Shown piece after piece: positions 29,172 to 38,625 of a stretch of DNA of 64,000 nucleotides (positions within the stretch are counted from its first letter, which is position 1; every line of letters starts with the position of its first letter). Source of the DNA: JAXLYE01 sp046351595 (lineage in GTDB: Bacteria > Myxococcota_A > Polyangia > Palsa-1104 > JAEUJZ01); contig JAXLYE010000008.1 of assembly GCA_046351595.1 (NCBI GenBank), positions 186,001 through 250,000 of the forward strand, in the 5' to 3' direction. The position numbers and the translations under genes were made by a program. Under the pieces are notes generated by a model that was not told the origin of the DNA, did no database searches, and was given only the letters and a program-made list of their open reading frames with translations.

Positions 29172-31430
29172 TCACGGAAGGTCCGGATCGACGCAGCCGG
29201 CCGGCAGCCGCGCGATCCACTCGCGCACCAGCGCCACCCCCTGCGGATCCGGCAACAGCGTCGCCACGCGCGGCATGCGCAAGAGGCCGTCCGTCGTCGC
29301 CATGCGCAAGAGCAGCGTGCTCTTGTCGGGATCTCCGGGCAGAAGGATGCGCGCCCCCGCGACGCCCAGGTCACCCTGGCTCGGCGCCACCCCGCAGCCC
29401 CGCGTGTCAGCGAGAGCCACGCCGAAGCGCAGGTCCAGCGTGCCCACCGCCAGCCCGCCGGGCTGGTGGCAGTGCGCGCAGTTGGCGTGCAGGTAGGCCC
29501 GCGCCCGCACCCCGAGCCGCGCCGACTCGTCCGCCGGGTTCGTCAGGTCCGGGAAGCGCGGCTGCGCCGCTGCGTCCGCCGGCACGCCGTCGAGGTAGCC
29601 CAGCCGCCCGAGCGCCTCGAGCTGGTTCTGCGGGTGCCCGGTGCGGAACACGTCGTGCGTGCGGTTGAGCTGCGCCGCCTGCAGCCCGAGCACCTGCCCC
29701 GACGCGTCGGTGTGGCAGACCAGGCAGTCCTCGCGGCTCGGGTAGACCCAGCTCGCGGGCCCGCCCGGACCGGCGATCGTCTCGGTCAGCCCGTCGGTCA
29801 GAAGGTCCGCGTCGCTGCCGTCGGCGCGCCAGCGGTAGGTGACGCCGCGGAAGCGGTCGCTGCCGCGCAAGAGGAAGCGCGTCTCCACCGGCCGCTCGCC
29901 CAGGAGGAACGTCTTGATCAGCACCGAGCCCACCGGCAGCCCGAAGGCCCCGGTCTCGCTGTACTGGCCGCGCGCGCCCGGCGGCAGAGCCAGCCCGCGC
30001 TCCTTCTGCGCGCCGTCCGACCACAGCGGCGCGTTGACGCTGTACGAGATCACGCCCGGTGCCAGCTTGCGCGCCGGCACGTCCTCGAAGCAGCCGGTCT
30101 CGGACAGCCGCGCCGGCAGCATCGCCGCCGCCGTCGGCACCGCCGCCGCCCGCTCGAGCCGGAAGACGCCGCCGCTGCGGTAGTCGAGCGCGTAGACCTC
30201 GCCGTCGGCGTCCAGCCCGAACCCCGAGAGCGCCTTGCCCGAGTCCGCGAGCCGCGTGCGCGCATAGCTGCCGTCGAAGGCGCGCCGAAGCCCCCAGATC
30301 GTGCCCGAGACGTAGTCGCCGAACAGGTACGTCCCGACGAGCTCCGGCATCGCGGCGCCGCGGTAGACGAAGCCGCCGGTGACCGACTTGCCCTCGGTCT
30401 GCGGGTAGGCGAACGCCGGCAGGGTCAGGCCCGTGCGATCGCAGCCCGTCGCGGGGTTGAAGCAGCGGTCGCCCTCCATGACGCTCCAGCCGTAGTTCCG
30501 GCCGCGCTCGATCAGGTCGACCTCTTCGACGGCGTTCTGGCCCACGTCCGCGGCCCACAGCGCCCCGTCCTTGGGGTCGAACGAGAAGCGCCAGGGGTTG
30601 CGCAGCCCGTAGGCCCAGATCTCGCCGCGGCGACCGGCCTGCCCGGCGAAGGGGTTGTCGGCGGGGATGCGGTACGAGGCGTCCTGCGTGCCGACGTCGA
30701 GCCGCAGGATCTTGCCGAGCAGCGTGCCGAGCTTCTGGCCGTTGCCCTGCGGATCGCCGCCGGCGCCGCCGTCGCCGAGACCGATGTACAGGAAGCCGTC
30801 GGGGCCGAACGCGAGCTGGCCGCCGTTGTGGTTGTCGTAGGGCTGGTCGACGGTGAGCAGGATCTGCTCGCTGCCCGCGCTCGGCGCACCGGTGAGCGGC
30901 GGGCTGACCGAGAGGCGGCTGATCACCGTCTGCAGCTGCCCGTTCTGCCGCCGCGTATAGTTGACGTAGAAGCGGCCGCTCGTCGCAAAGTCCGGCGCGA
31001 ACGCCAGCCCGAGCAGGCCCTTCTCGCCGCCCGACTCCAGGCCCTTGCCCGTCGTCAGGTCGAGCCACAGCCGCCACGCGCCGGCCGCGCTGATGCCGTC
31101 GGCGACGAAGATGCGGCCGAGCTGGCTGACCCCGAAGACGCGCCGCGTGCCGTCGGGCGCCGGGCCGACCTGGATCGGCGCGGCCAGCGGCACGCCGGTC
31201 AGCACCGGCACCAGCTTGAGCTGCGGCTGCAAGAGCGCCTCGCCCGAGAGCCGGCAGCTCGACGGGTCGATGCGCTGGTGCTCGGGATCCGGCGGTCCGC
31301 AGGCGGCCAGCAGCCCGCCGAGCGCGATCGCGGCCGGGGCCCGCGCCGTCCTCCACACAAGGCCCCAGGCCGTCGTCCCTACGGAGCCGCCCGAGGGCAC
31401 GGTAGGTCGCTCGCCTGTCTGGTCGCGCAT
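29172..31430 (-). CDS. PQQ-dependent sugar dehydrogenase fused to a diheme cytochrome-like module, lipoprotein
   Basis: A 752-residue exported protein with lipobox GLLAACG. Residues ~60-400 form the six-bladed propeller of soluble glucose/sorbosone (aldose) dehydrogenases that bind PQQ (GLLGLAFAPDF, YDNHNGGQLAFGPDG, YIGLGDGGAGGDPQG, GLRNPWRFSFD). The C-terminal ~300 residues resemble the SO_0930/TIGR03806-type domain and carry two c-type heme motifs, CLVCH and CAHCH. The fusion would let electrons pass from sugar oxidation to heme within one chain. The stop lies 22 bases from the convergent lipoprotein gene. The start at 31430 has no clear ribosome-binding site. Confidence 0.88.
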   Translation of the reverse strand: MRDQTGERPTVPSGGSVGTTAWGLVWRTARAPAAIALGGLLAACGPPDPEHQRIDPSSCRLSGEALLQPQLKLVPVLTGVPLAAPIQVGPAPDGTRRVFGVSQLGRIFVADGISAAGAWRLWLDLTTGKGLESGGEKGLLGLAFAPDFATSGRFYVNYTRRQNGQLQTVISRLSVSPPLTGAPSAGSEQILLTVDQPYDNHNGGQLAFGPDGFLYIGLGDGGAGGDPQGNGQKLGTLLGKILRLDVGTQDASYRIPADNPFAGQAGRRGEIWAYGLRNPWRFSFDPKDGALWAADVGQNAVEEVDLIERGRNYGWSVMEGDRCFNPATGCDRTGLTLPAFAYPQTEGKSVTGGFVYRGAAMPELVGTYLFGDYVSGTIWGLRRAFDGSYARTRLADSGKALSGFGLDADGEVYALDYRSGGVFRLERAAAVPTAAAMLPARLSETGCFEDVPARKLAPGVISYSVNAPLWSDGAQKERGLALPPGARGQYSETGAFGLPVGSVLIKTFLLGERPVETRFLLRGSDRFRGVTYRWRADGSDADLLTDGLTETIAGPGGPASWVYPSREDCLVCHTDASGQVLGLQAAQLNRTHDVFRTGHPQNQLEALGRLGYLDGVPADAAAQPRFPDLTNPADESARLGVRARAYLHANCAHCHQPGGLAVGTLDLRFGVALADTRGCGVAPSQGDLGVAGARILLPGDPDKSTLLLRMATTDGLLRMPRVATLLPDPQGVALVREWIARLPAGCVDPDLP

Positions 31431-31453
31431 GCCGCGATTGTGCCGTGGGGCCG

Positions 31454-31475
31454 CGGTGACGCAAAGACGTCACCG
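31454..31475. promoter_or_regulatory. 8-bp dyad upstream of the PQQ dehydrogenase gene
   Basis: CGGTGACG-CAAAGA-CGTCACCG lies just before the leftward dehydrogenase start. It could be an operator or a leader hairpin. The rest of the 282-base spacer to hemE shows no other clear element. Confidence 0.4.
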
Positions 31476-31712
31476 TCGGGTGCCGCTCGCCGGCGCGCAC
31501 TGGCAGCGCCCGGGCGGCGCAACCGGCTCGGAGCGCACCGACGGGGGTCCGGGCACTCCGCCGCCGCGCGCAGCCTGCCGCTCGTCCAGGCGGGCGCCCT
31601 GCCCCTCCCCCTCGGCCAGCCGAGCTGGCTGAGCTCCCCCTCGCCGCGCGTTTCGCACGCCGGGGCACCGGAAGGTGCGCACCGCGGGCGCGATGGGCGA
31701 TAATGGCCGCGC

Positions 31713-32768
<1,056 letters not shown>

Positions 32769-32770
32769 TC

Positions 32771-34243
32771 ATGGAGAGGGCGAGCACCCGACGCATCGTC
32801 GTCATCGGGGGCGGGGCCGCGGGCCTGTCGACCGCGCTGGCGCTGCTCGACACCTGCCGCAGCCGCGGCGGCGTCGTCGCGCCCCCGGGCGGAGACAGCA
32901 GCGACGGCGTGGCCGTGACCGTGCTGGAGGCGCGCGAGCAGATCGGCGGCCGCATCGGCTCCGAGCAGCACGGCGGCTTCAGCGTCGAGACCGGGCCGGC
33001 CACGCTGCAGGAGAACGCGCCCGGGCTGCTGGAGCTGGTCGCGCGCCTGGGGCTGCAGAAGGAGCTGGTCGTCTCCGACGAGCGCGCCAACCGCCGCTAC
33101 CTGTGGCGCGCCGGCCGCCTGCGCCGCCTGCCGGGCAAGCCGCAGGAGGTGCTGACCAGCGACGCGCTGTCGCTGCCGGCGCGGCTGCGGCTGCTGACCG
33201 AGCCGCTGGTGCCGCCGCGCCGGGCGCTGCCCGCTGCCGGTACCGGCGACGCCGCGCCGCTGCCCGAGGAGACGGTGGCGCAGTTCTGCCGCCGCCGCCT
33301 CGGCACGCGCATCACCGCCGAGGTCGTGGACCCGTTCATCTCGGGCATCTACGCCGGCGACATCGAGCAGCTGTCGATGCAGTCGGCGATGCCGCGGCTG
33401 GTGGCGATGGAGGCGCAGCACGGCAGCCTGCTCAAGGCCCTGAAGAGCGCGCGCCGCGAGAGCGCCGGCACGGGACCCAGGCAGCTGCCGCGGCTGTGCG
33501 GCTTCCGCCACGGCCTGGGCCAGCTCGTGGGCGCGCTCGGCCACAGCGTCATCGAGGGCGGCGGCGAGATCCGCGTGGCCACCCGGGTGCACGGGCTGCA
33601 CCGCGACGGCGGCGGCTTCCGCGTGGTGACCGAGGGCGCCGAGCTCGCCGCCGATCGCGTGGTGCTGGCGCTGCCGCCGCCCGAGGCCGCGGCGCTGGCA
33701 GCGGGCCTGGACGACGAGCTGCGCGGCCTGTACCAGTCCATTCCGATGGCGCCGGTCGTAGCGATCACGCTGGGCTGGCCGCGCGAGCAGGTGCCGCACC
33801 CGCTCGACGGCTTCGGGTTCCTGGTGCCGCGGCAGGCGGGGCTGCGGCTGCTCGGCACCCTGTTCATGACCAGCATCCTGCCCGACTGCGAGCAGGCGCC
33901 GCGCGGCCAGGTCATCCTGCGCGCCATGTACGGCGGCGCCCACGACCCATCGATCTGCGAGCTCGACGACGGCGCGCTGCTGGATCTGGTGCGGCGCGAT
34001 CTCAAGACCACTCTGGGCGTGCTCGCCGAGCCGCGCTTCATCCACATCCAGCGCTGGCCGCGCGCCATCGAGCAGTACCTCGTCGGCCACGCCGCCCGCA
34101 TCGCCGCGCTCGAGGCCCGCGCCCTCACCCTGGGCGGCCTCTACCCCGTCGGCGCGGCGCTGCGCGGCGTCAGCGTCCCGGACGTGCTGCGCCAGGGCCA
34201 GGCCCTCGGCGCGCGCCTCGGAGCCGAGCTCGTACCGGGCTAG
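32771..34243 (+). CDS. hemG: Protoporphyrinogen oxidase (HemY type)
   Basis: A 490-residue FAD enzyme that oxidises (copro)protoporphyrinogen late in heme synthesis. The N-terminus has the dinucleotide-binding VIGGGAAGLS and the following EAREQIGGRI. Other family features are GFSVETGPATLQ, VVDPFISGIYAGD and the C-terminal GLYPVGAALRGVSVPD. The start is ATG at 32771, two bases after the hemE stop. A ~20-residue Ser/Gly-rich insertion follows the first helix. The sequence is of the HemY oxygen-dependent type, not the MenH-linked flavodoxin type. Confidence 0.92.
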   Translation: MERASTRRIVVIGGGAAGLSTALALLDTCRSRGGVVAPPGGDSSDGVAVTVLEAREQIGGRIGSEQHGGFSVETGPATLQENAPGLLELVARLGLQKELVVSDERANRRYLWRAGRLRRLPGKPQEVLTSDALSLPARLRLLTEPLVPPRRALPAAGTGDAAPLPEETVAQFCRRRLGTRITAEVVDPFISGIYAGDIEQLSMQSAMPRLVAMEAQHGSLLKALKSARRESAGTGPRQLPRLCGFRHGLGQLVGALGHSVIEGGGEIRVATRVHGLHRDGGGFRVVTEGAELAADRVVLALPPPEAAALAAGLDDELRGLYQSIPMAPVVAITLGWPREQVPHPLDGFGFLVPRQAGLRLLGTLFMTSILPDCEQAPRGQVILRAMYGGAHDPSICELDDGALLDLVRRDLKTTLGVLAEPRFIHIQRWPRAIEQYLVGHAARIAALEARALTLGGLYPVGAALRGVSVPDVLRQGQALGARLGAELVPG

Positions 34244-34282
34244 AGCCTAGGAAGCCGCGGGCGAAGCGGGTAAAAACGGCGC

Positions 34283-35191
34283 ATGACCGCCGCGACGCCG
34301 ACCTCGCCCCTTTTGACCCCCGAGCAGCACGCCGCGTTCGCGCGCGACGGCTTCCTGGTGCTGCCGGACTTCGTCAGCGCGGCGGGCATCGAGGCGCTGC
34401 TGACCCGCGCCCGCGAGCTCGTCGGTGCACTCGATCCGTCGTCCCTGCGCTCGGTGTTCTCGACGGTCAGCCAGACGCGCACCGCGGACGAGTACTTCCT
34501 CGATTCCGGCGACAAGATCCGCTTCTTCCTGGAGGCCGACGCGCTGTTGCCGGACGGCTCGCTGCGCCCGGACGTCAGCAAGGAGCGCGCGCTCAACAAG
34601 ATCGGCCACGCGCTGCACGACCTGGATCCGGTGTTCGCCCGATTCTCGCGCCAGCCCGCGCTCGCGCAGCTCTGCGCTGAGCTCGGGCCGGGCGTGGGCC
34701 TGAGCGAGCCGCGGGTGGTGCAGTCGATGTACATCTTCAAGCAGCCGCGCATCGGCGGCGAGGTCGTCTACCACCAGGACAGCACGTTCCTTTACACCGA
34801 CCCGCCGAGCGCGCTCGGTCTGTGGTTCGCGCTGCAGGACGCCACCGAGGAGAACGGCTGCCTGTACGCGGTGCCCGGCGGCCACCGCCGCGGCCTCAGC
34901 CGGCGCTTCCGCCGCAGCCGCCCCGACGAGCAGGCCGCCACCGGCAGCGCCGTCACCTTCGACGAGATCGATCCGCAGGTGCTCGCGATCTCGCCCGCGG
35001 AAGAGGTGCCGCTCGTGGCGGCGCAGGGCACGCTGGTGGTGCTGCATGGGCTCCTGCCGCACCGCTCCGGCGCCAACCGCTCCGAGCGCGCGCGGGACGC
35101 GTACACGCTGCATGTGATCTCTGGACACTCCCGCTACCCGGCAGACAACTGGCTGCAGCGCGACCCGTCGTTCCCGGCCCGCGGGTTCTAG
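34283..35191 (+). CDS. Phytanoyl-CoA dioxygenase (PhyH) family protein
   Basis: A 302-residue member of the Fe(II)/2-oxoglutarate-dependent PhyH family. The metal triad is visible as H-x-D in VVYHQDSTFLY and the distal His in LLPHRSG; a nearby Arg could bind 2-oxoglutarate. It resembles PHYHD1-like proteins most (FVSAAGIEAL, WFALQDATEENGCL, PGGH). The substrate is unknown. It follows hemG by 39 bases and may share its transcript. Confidence 0.88.
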   Translation: MTAATPTSPLLTPEQHAAFARDGFLVLPDFVSAAGIEALLTRARELVGALDPSSLRSVFSTVSQTRTADEYFLDSGDKIRFFLEADALLPDGSLRPDVSKERALNKIGHALHDLDPVFARFSRQPALAQLCAELGPGVGLSEPRVVQSMYIFKQPRIGGEVVYHQDSTFLYTDPPSALGLWFALQDATEENGCLYAVPGGHRRGLSRRFRRSRPDEQAATGSAVTFDEIDPQVLAISPAEEVPLVAAQGTLVVLHGLLPHRSGANRSERARDAYTLHVISGHSRYPADNWLQRDPSFPARGF

Positions 35192-35267
35192 GACTCCGCG
35201 GCGCGGGCGACGCAGCGGAAGCGCACGAACCTACAAAACAGATCCCCGCCCGCCCTCACGCCGCCTG

Positions 35268-35324
35268 CTCGACACAGTCGAGACAGCGCACCAGATCAGA
35301 TAAAATAGTTTCGCTCGCGAGCGA
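35268..35324 (+). promoter_or_regulatory. Candidate promoter/operator region of the truncated kinase gene
   Basis: Contains the dyad CTCGAC-ACA-GTCGAG (35268-35282), a -10-like TAAAAT (35301-35306) and the perfect palindrome TCGCTCGCGAGCGA (35311-35324). It is locally AT-richer than its surroundings. No strong -35 is seen. Confidence 0.4.
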
Positions 35325-35392
35325 CTTGCACCGACGGTCCCCCATGGCCGACGTCCCAGGCGCAGGGCCCAGCGAGGCGGGGGCGCATCTCC

Positions 35393-35857
35393 ATGTCGTC
35401 GATGATTGGTCAGATAATCGGTAGCTACAAGATCGTGCGCCAGCTCGGGCATGGCGGCATGGGCGAGGTGTTCGAGGCCGTACACGAGAAGCTGCACCGC
35501 CGCGCCGCGATCAAGATCCAGCACCCGCACGTCGCCCGCGCTCCCGAGATGGCCGCCCGCTTCCGCAACGAGGCGCGCGCCGTCAACATCATCCGCCACC
35601 CCGGCGTCGTCGACATCTACGAGCACGGCCAGCTCGAGGACGGCACCGTCTACATCGTCATGGAGTACCTGGAGGGCCAGTCCCTGGGCGACTACCTCGC
35701 CGAGCACGGACGGGTATCGCCCTCGCAGGTCGTGGTCCTGTGCCAGCAGATCGCCTCGGCCCTCGCCGCCGCCCACAACAAGAGCATCATCCACCGCGAC
35801 CTCAAACCCGAAGAGGAAACCACCGAGGGAGCAGAGCCAAGCATCGTTCCGAACTGA
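35393..35857 (+). pseudogene. Truncated Hanks-type Ser/Thr kinase
   Basis: Only the N-terminal half of a eukaryotic-like kinase domain: Gly-rich loop LGHGGMGEVFEA, catalytic lysine in AAIKI, hinge VMEYLEG and catalytic loop HRDLKPE. Homology stops exactly there, where the conserved Asn should follow; 14 unrelated residues then lead to a stop. The DFG motif, activation segment and C-lobe are missing, so it cannot be an active kinase. The break looks like a recombination or deletion joint. The intact ancestor was probably a myxobacterial PknB-type kinase. Confidence 0.88.
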
Positions 35858-35966
35858 CCGCGAGGTGCTTGCAACCCGACGGGATTACCTGTCTGCAGCT
35901 GCGGCTGGGAGCCACCGCACACACCCGCGAGCTTCGGCTGGAGAGGCGGCGTGCTACGATGGGACC

Positions 35967-36383
35967 GTGCTTCCAGAGAAGGAAGTCTACGTCGGGAAGG
36001 TCCGCTTCTGCGTCCAAGGGGACGTCCTCTTCCTGCGTCCCATCGGCGAGTTCGTGCTGGAGCAGGCGCAGTGCTTCTGCCGGCTCGCCGCGGAGATCTC
36101 GGCCCAGTACGGCCACAGCTTCATTCTGGTCGACCTGAAGGAGGCGGGACCGATCCCCGCGGACGCGCGCCGGCTGCTTGCGGAGGTTGCCTCTGGACAG
36201 CCGCTGCTGGCGATTGCCATGTATCACGTCAGCCCGTTCATCCGCGGCATGAACGCGCTCCTGTTCGGAGCGATGAACGTGCTCGGGAAGAAGCGCCAGA
36301 ACATGATGCAGTTCTCGACCGAGAAGGCCGCAGTCGAGTGGTTGGAGGCAGAGCGCAGGCGCCTCCTTCCGACCCAGGAGTGA
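35967..36383 (+). CDS. Small STAS/SpoIIAA-like protein
   Basis: A 138-residue cytoplasmic protein with alternating beta strands and helices (LFLRPIGEFVLEQAQ, FILVDLKEAG, then a C-terminal helix ending EWLEAERRRLL). This fits the STAS/SpoIIAA-like fold common in myxobacteria, but similarity is weak. The start chosen is GTG at 35967 because homology-like content begins there; the region before it reads as low-quality sequence continuing from the kinase scar. Confidence 0.65.
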   Translation: MLPEKEVYVGKVRFCVQGDVLFLRPIGEFVLEQAQCFCRLAAEISAQYGHSFILVDLKEAGPIPADARRLLAEVASGQPLLAIAMYHVSPFIRGMNALLFGAMNVLGKKRQNMMQFSTEKAAVEWLEAERRRLLPTQE

Positions 36384-36521
36384 GCGGCCAGCGCGCGCGG
36401 AGTGCAGGCTCTGCGACGGCGCGAAGCGCTCCGGCTGGCGGCGCACGGAGTCCCCTCGGACCGGCGATCCCGTGCTGTACGTTGGAGCAGGAGCCGACCC
36501 GAGCGAGCCGCCGAGCCTGTC

Positions 36522-36917
36522 CTATTCCTTTTTGGAGAGGACGCTGGCCGCAACCCCGCCGATCAACGAGCTGAGCAGCCAGATTACCAGCCGTAGCCCT
36601 TCCTGCTGCGCCGGAAGCTGATAAGCCCATTCAGGCATATCGACAAAAAAGGACAGCAGCAGCGCAGGCATACTGAGAGCCATAGTGCCCGCGAAGATGA
36701 TCCAGAACGTCTCTGGACGGCGCCTGATGCACCATATCAAAAAGGCGAGAAAAGTATTCAGCATTAAACCGGCGAGCGAGACGCCAGTCACCAACAGGAA
36801 TAGCCACCAGCCCAATCCTTCGCCGATAAGCAATGCAATCATCACCGAGCCAGATAGGAGCAGCAACACAATCCCGTACAATGCTCGGATCCATTTTTTT
36901 GCTTTCATGAGAGCCAT
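36522..36917 (-). CDS. Small polytopic membrane protein, atypical base composition
   Basis: A 131-residue protein with four predicted TM helices (IVLLLLSGSVMIALLIG, WWLFLLVTGVSLAGLML, FWIIFAGTMALSMPALLLSFF, LVIWLLSSLIGGVAASVL) and a basic start and end. No family is recognised. Its DNA is close to half A+T, with AT-ending codons, unlike every neighbour, which points to recent transfer. No clear ribosome-binding site precedes the ATG at 36917; 36908 is an alternative. Confidence 0.65.
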   Translation of the reverse strand: MALMKAKKWIRALYGIVLLLLSGSVMIALLIGEGLGWWLFLLVTGVSLAGLMLNTFLAFLIWCIRRRPETFWIIFAGTMALSMPALLLSFFVDMPEWAYQLPAQQEGLRLVIWLLSSLIGGVAASVLSKKE

Positions 36918-37173
36918 CCATTGAATTTATCGAGACTCGAAGAGCCTCCGTACTAGACGTCGTACGAGCCTCCCCTACTCCACTCATCGCACAGCCGGGT
37001 CGGGTCTGGCAAGGGGAGTCGGCCCGGTCTGGGCGTACGCACGAGCCCGATCGACATACCTCGGCAGCAGCCGGATCGGTCGCCACGCGGAGCTCATGCG
37101 GGAGGTGCGTGCAGCTCCGCAGTGTGCAGGTGAAGAATTCCTAACGTGAAGCCTCGCGGTTTGAACGAAAAAT

Positions 37174-37186
37174 GGAGTGACACTCC
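37174..37186. promoter_or_regulatory. GGAGTG-A-CACTCC dyad
   Basis: A perfect 6-1-6 inverted repeat 25 bases upstream of the broken transducer-like gene, at an operator-like position for the downstream sugar-acid cluster. The 294 bases from 36918 to 37211 hold no other recognised element. Confidence 0.4.
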
Positions 37187-37211
37187 GCGCGTCAGAACCA
37201 GAGAGGTCGTC

Positions 37212-37458
37212 ATGAAAGCCATCGGGGAAGCCATCGGGCACAAGCGGTGGATCATCTCCGATCCGGGTGCCGGCGCGGCGTACGCTGCACCTGCGCCTCG
37301 ACGAGCTCAAGACCCCGGAGCCGATCCCGGTCGGGCGCGGCTACTCGGTGCTGCTCGAGTCGGACGTGCCCATCGTGGTCCAGCAGACGCGCCTGGACTC
37401 CAGGCAGAGCGAGAACGCGCTGCTCAGCACCCTGGCGTTCCCGGTTCCGTCTCCGTAG
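37212..37458 (+). pseudogene. Broken sensory-rhodopsin-transducer-like (ASRT family) gene
   Basis: The N-terminal start (GHKRWIISD, from the ATG at 37212 after AGAGG) and the C-terminal part (VPARRTLHLRLDEL, then VPIVVQQTRLDSRQSENALL) of an ASRT-family protein are both clear, but in different frames. About 45 internal residues are missing and the joint near 37262 shifts the frame. ASRT proteins are small beta-rich tetramers, also proposed to bind carbohydrates, and they often neighbour sugar-catabolic genes, as here. A short frame from 37267 could still express the C-terminal part. Confidence 0.8.
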
Positions 37459-37506
37459 GGAGCCTCTGGCCGCTGAAGAAAAAGAGGAAGAGGAGGGAGC
37501 GAGCGC

Positions 37507-38625
37507 ATGGCACCGGGCTGCAGCGACACCGCGATCCGCGACCTCACGGTCGCCGTGTACAGAGTCCCGACCGAAGCGCCGGAGTCCGACGGGACCCTCG
37601 CGTGGGATCACACCACGCTCGTCGTCGTCCACGTCCGGGCCGGCGATCAGCGCGGGCTCGGCTACACCTACGGCGCGGGCGCGGCGGCGGCGCTGATCCG
37701 GGAGCTCCTGGCCGGGCTGCTGCAGGGACGGGACGCGCTGGCGATTCCGGAGTGCTGGGTGGCGATGGCGCGCGCACTCCGCAACGTCGGCCTGCCCGGG
37801 ATCGCAGCGACGGCGGTATCGGCCGTGGACATCGCGCTGTGGGACCTCAAGGCGCGCCTACTCGGGGTGTCGCTCGTGGACCTGCTAGGAGCCGCGCGGG
37901 AGCGCATCCCGATCTATGGCAGCGGCGGGTTCACCTCGTACTCCGAGAGGGAGCTGCAGGAGCAGCTGGGCGGCTGGGCGGCACAGGGGATCCGTCGCGT
38001 CAAGATGAAGGTGGGGAGGCAGCCCGACGAGGATCCCCGCCGTGTGCGGGCGGCGCGCCAGGCCATCGGGCCCGACACGGAGCTGTTCATCGACGCGAAC
38101 GGCGCCTATACGCGCAAGGAGGCGCTGCGCATCGCCGATTCGGTCGCTGCGTCCGACGTGCGCTGGTTCGAGGAGCCGGTGTCTTCGGACGACCTTCTGG
38201 GCCTGCGCCTGGTGCGCGATCGGGCGCCGGCCGGGATGGCGATTGCCGCCGGCGAGTACGGGTACGATCCGCCGTACTTCCAGCGCCTGCTCGACGCCGG
38301 GGCCGTGGATGTCCTGCAGGCCGATGCCACCCGCTGCCGCGGGATCTCCGGGTTTCTGCACACCGGCGGGCTGTGCGAGGCCGCGCAGACTCCGCTGTCG
38401 GCGCACTGCGCTCCGTCGGTGCACGCGCACCCCGCCTGCGCCCTGCCCCGCTGCTGCCACCTGGAATACTTCCATGATCATGCACGCATCGAGCACCTGC
38501 TGTTCGACGGCGCGCTGACGCCACGCGGCGGGGCGCTCACGCCGGATCGGTCGCGCCCGGGACTCGGCCTCGAGCTCAAGCAGGCAGAGGCCGAGCGCTT
38601 CCGGGTGCAAGGAGGAGGACCATGA
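37507..38625 (+). CDS. Enolase-superfamily sugar-acid dehydratase (mandelate racemase subgroup)
   Basis: A 372-residue enzyme. Catalytic features are RVKMKVG (Lys base), metal ligands in FIDANGAY, WFEEPVSS and AAGEYGYD, and the His in SAHCAPSVH. Members abstract the alpha proton of a carboxylate, typically dehydrating aldonic acids. A strong GAGGAGG precedes the ATG, and the stop overlaps the next gene by ATGA. With the FAD/Fe-S oxidoreductase and SDR it forms a probable catabolic operon; the substrate cannot be read from sequence. Confidence 0.9.
   Translation: MAPGCSDTAIRDLTVAVYRVPTEAPESDGTLAWDHTTLVVVHVRAGDQRGLGYTYGAGAAAALIRELLAGLLQGRDALAIPECWVAMARALRNVGLPGIAATAVSAVDIALWDLKARLLGVSLVDLLGAARERIPIYGSGGFTSYSERELQEQLGGWAAQGIRRVKMKVGRQPDEDPRRVRAARQAIGPDTELFIDANGAYTRKEALRIADSVAASDVRWFEEPVSSDDLLGLRLVRDRAPAGMAIAAGEYGYDPPYFQRLLDAGAVDVLQADATRCRGISGFLHTGGLCEAAQTPLSAHCAPSVHAHPACALPRCCHLEYFHDHARIEHLLFDGALTPRGGALTPDRSRPGLGLELKQAEAERFRVQGGGP

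Noticed and set aside
35393..35857. Small functional kinase
   Set aside because: The catalytic loop ends at HRDLKPE; the DFG motif and C-lobe are absent.
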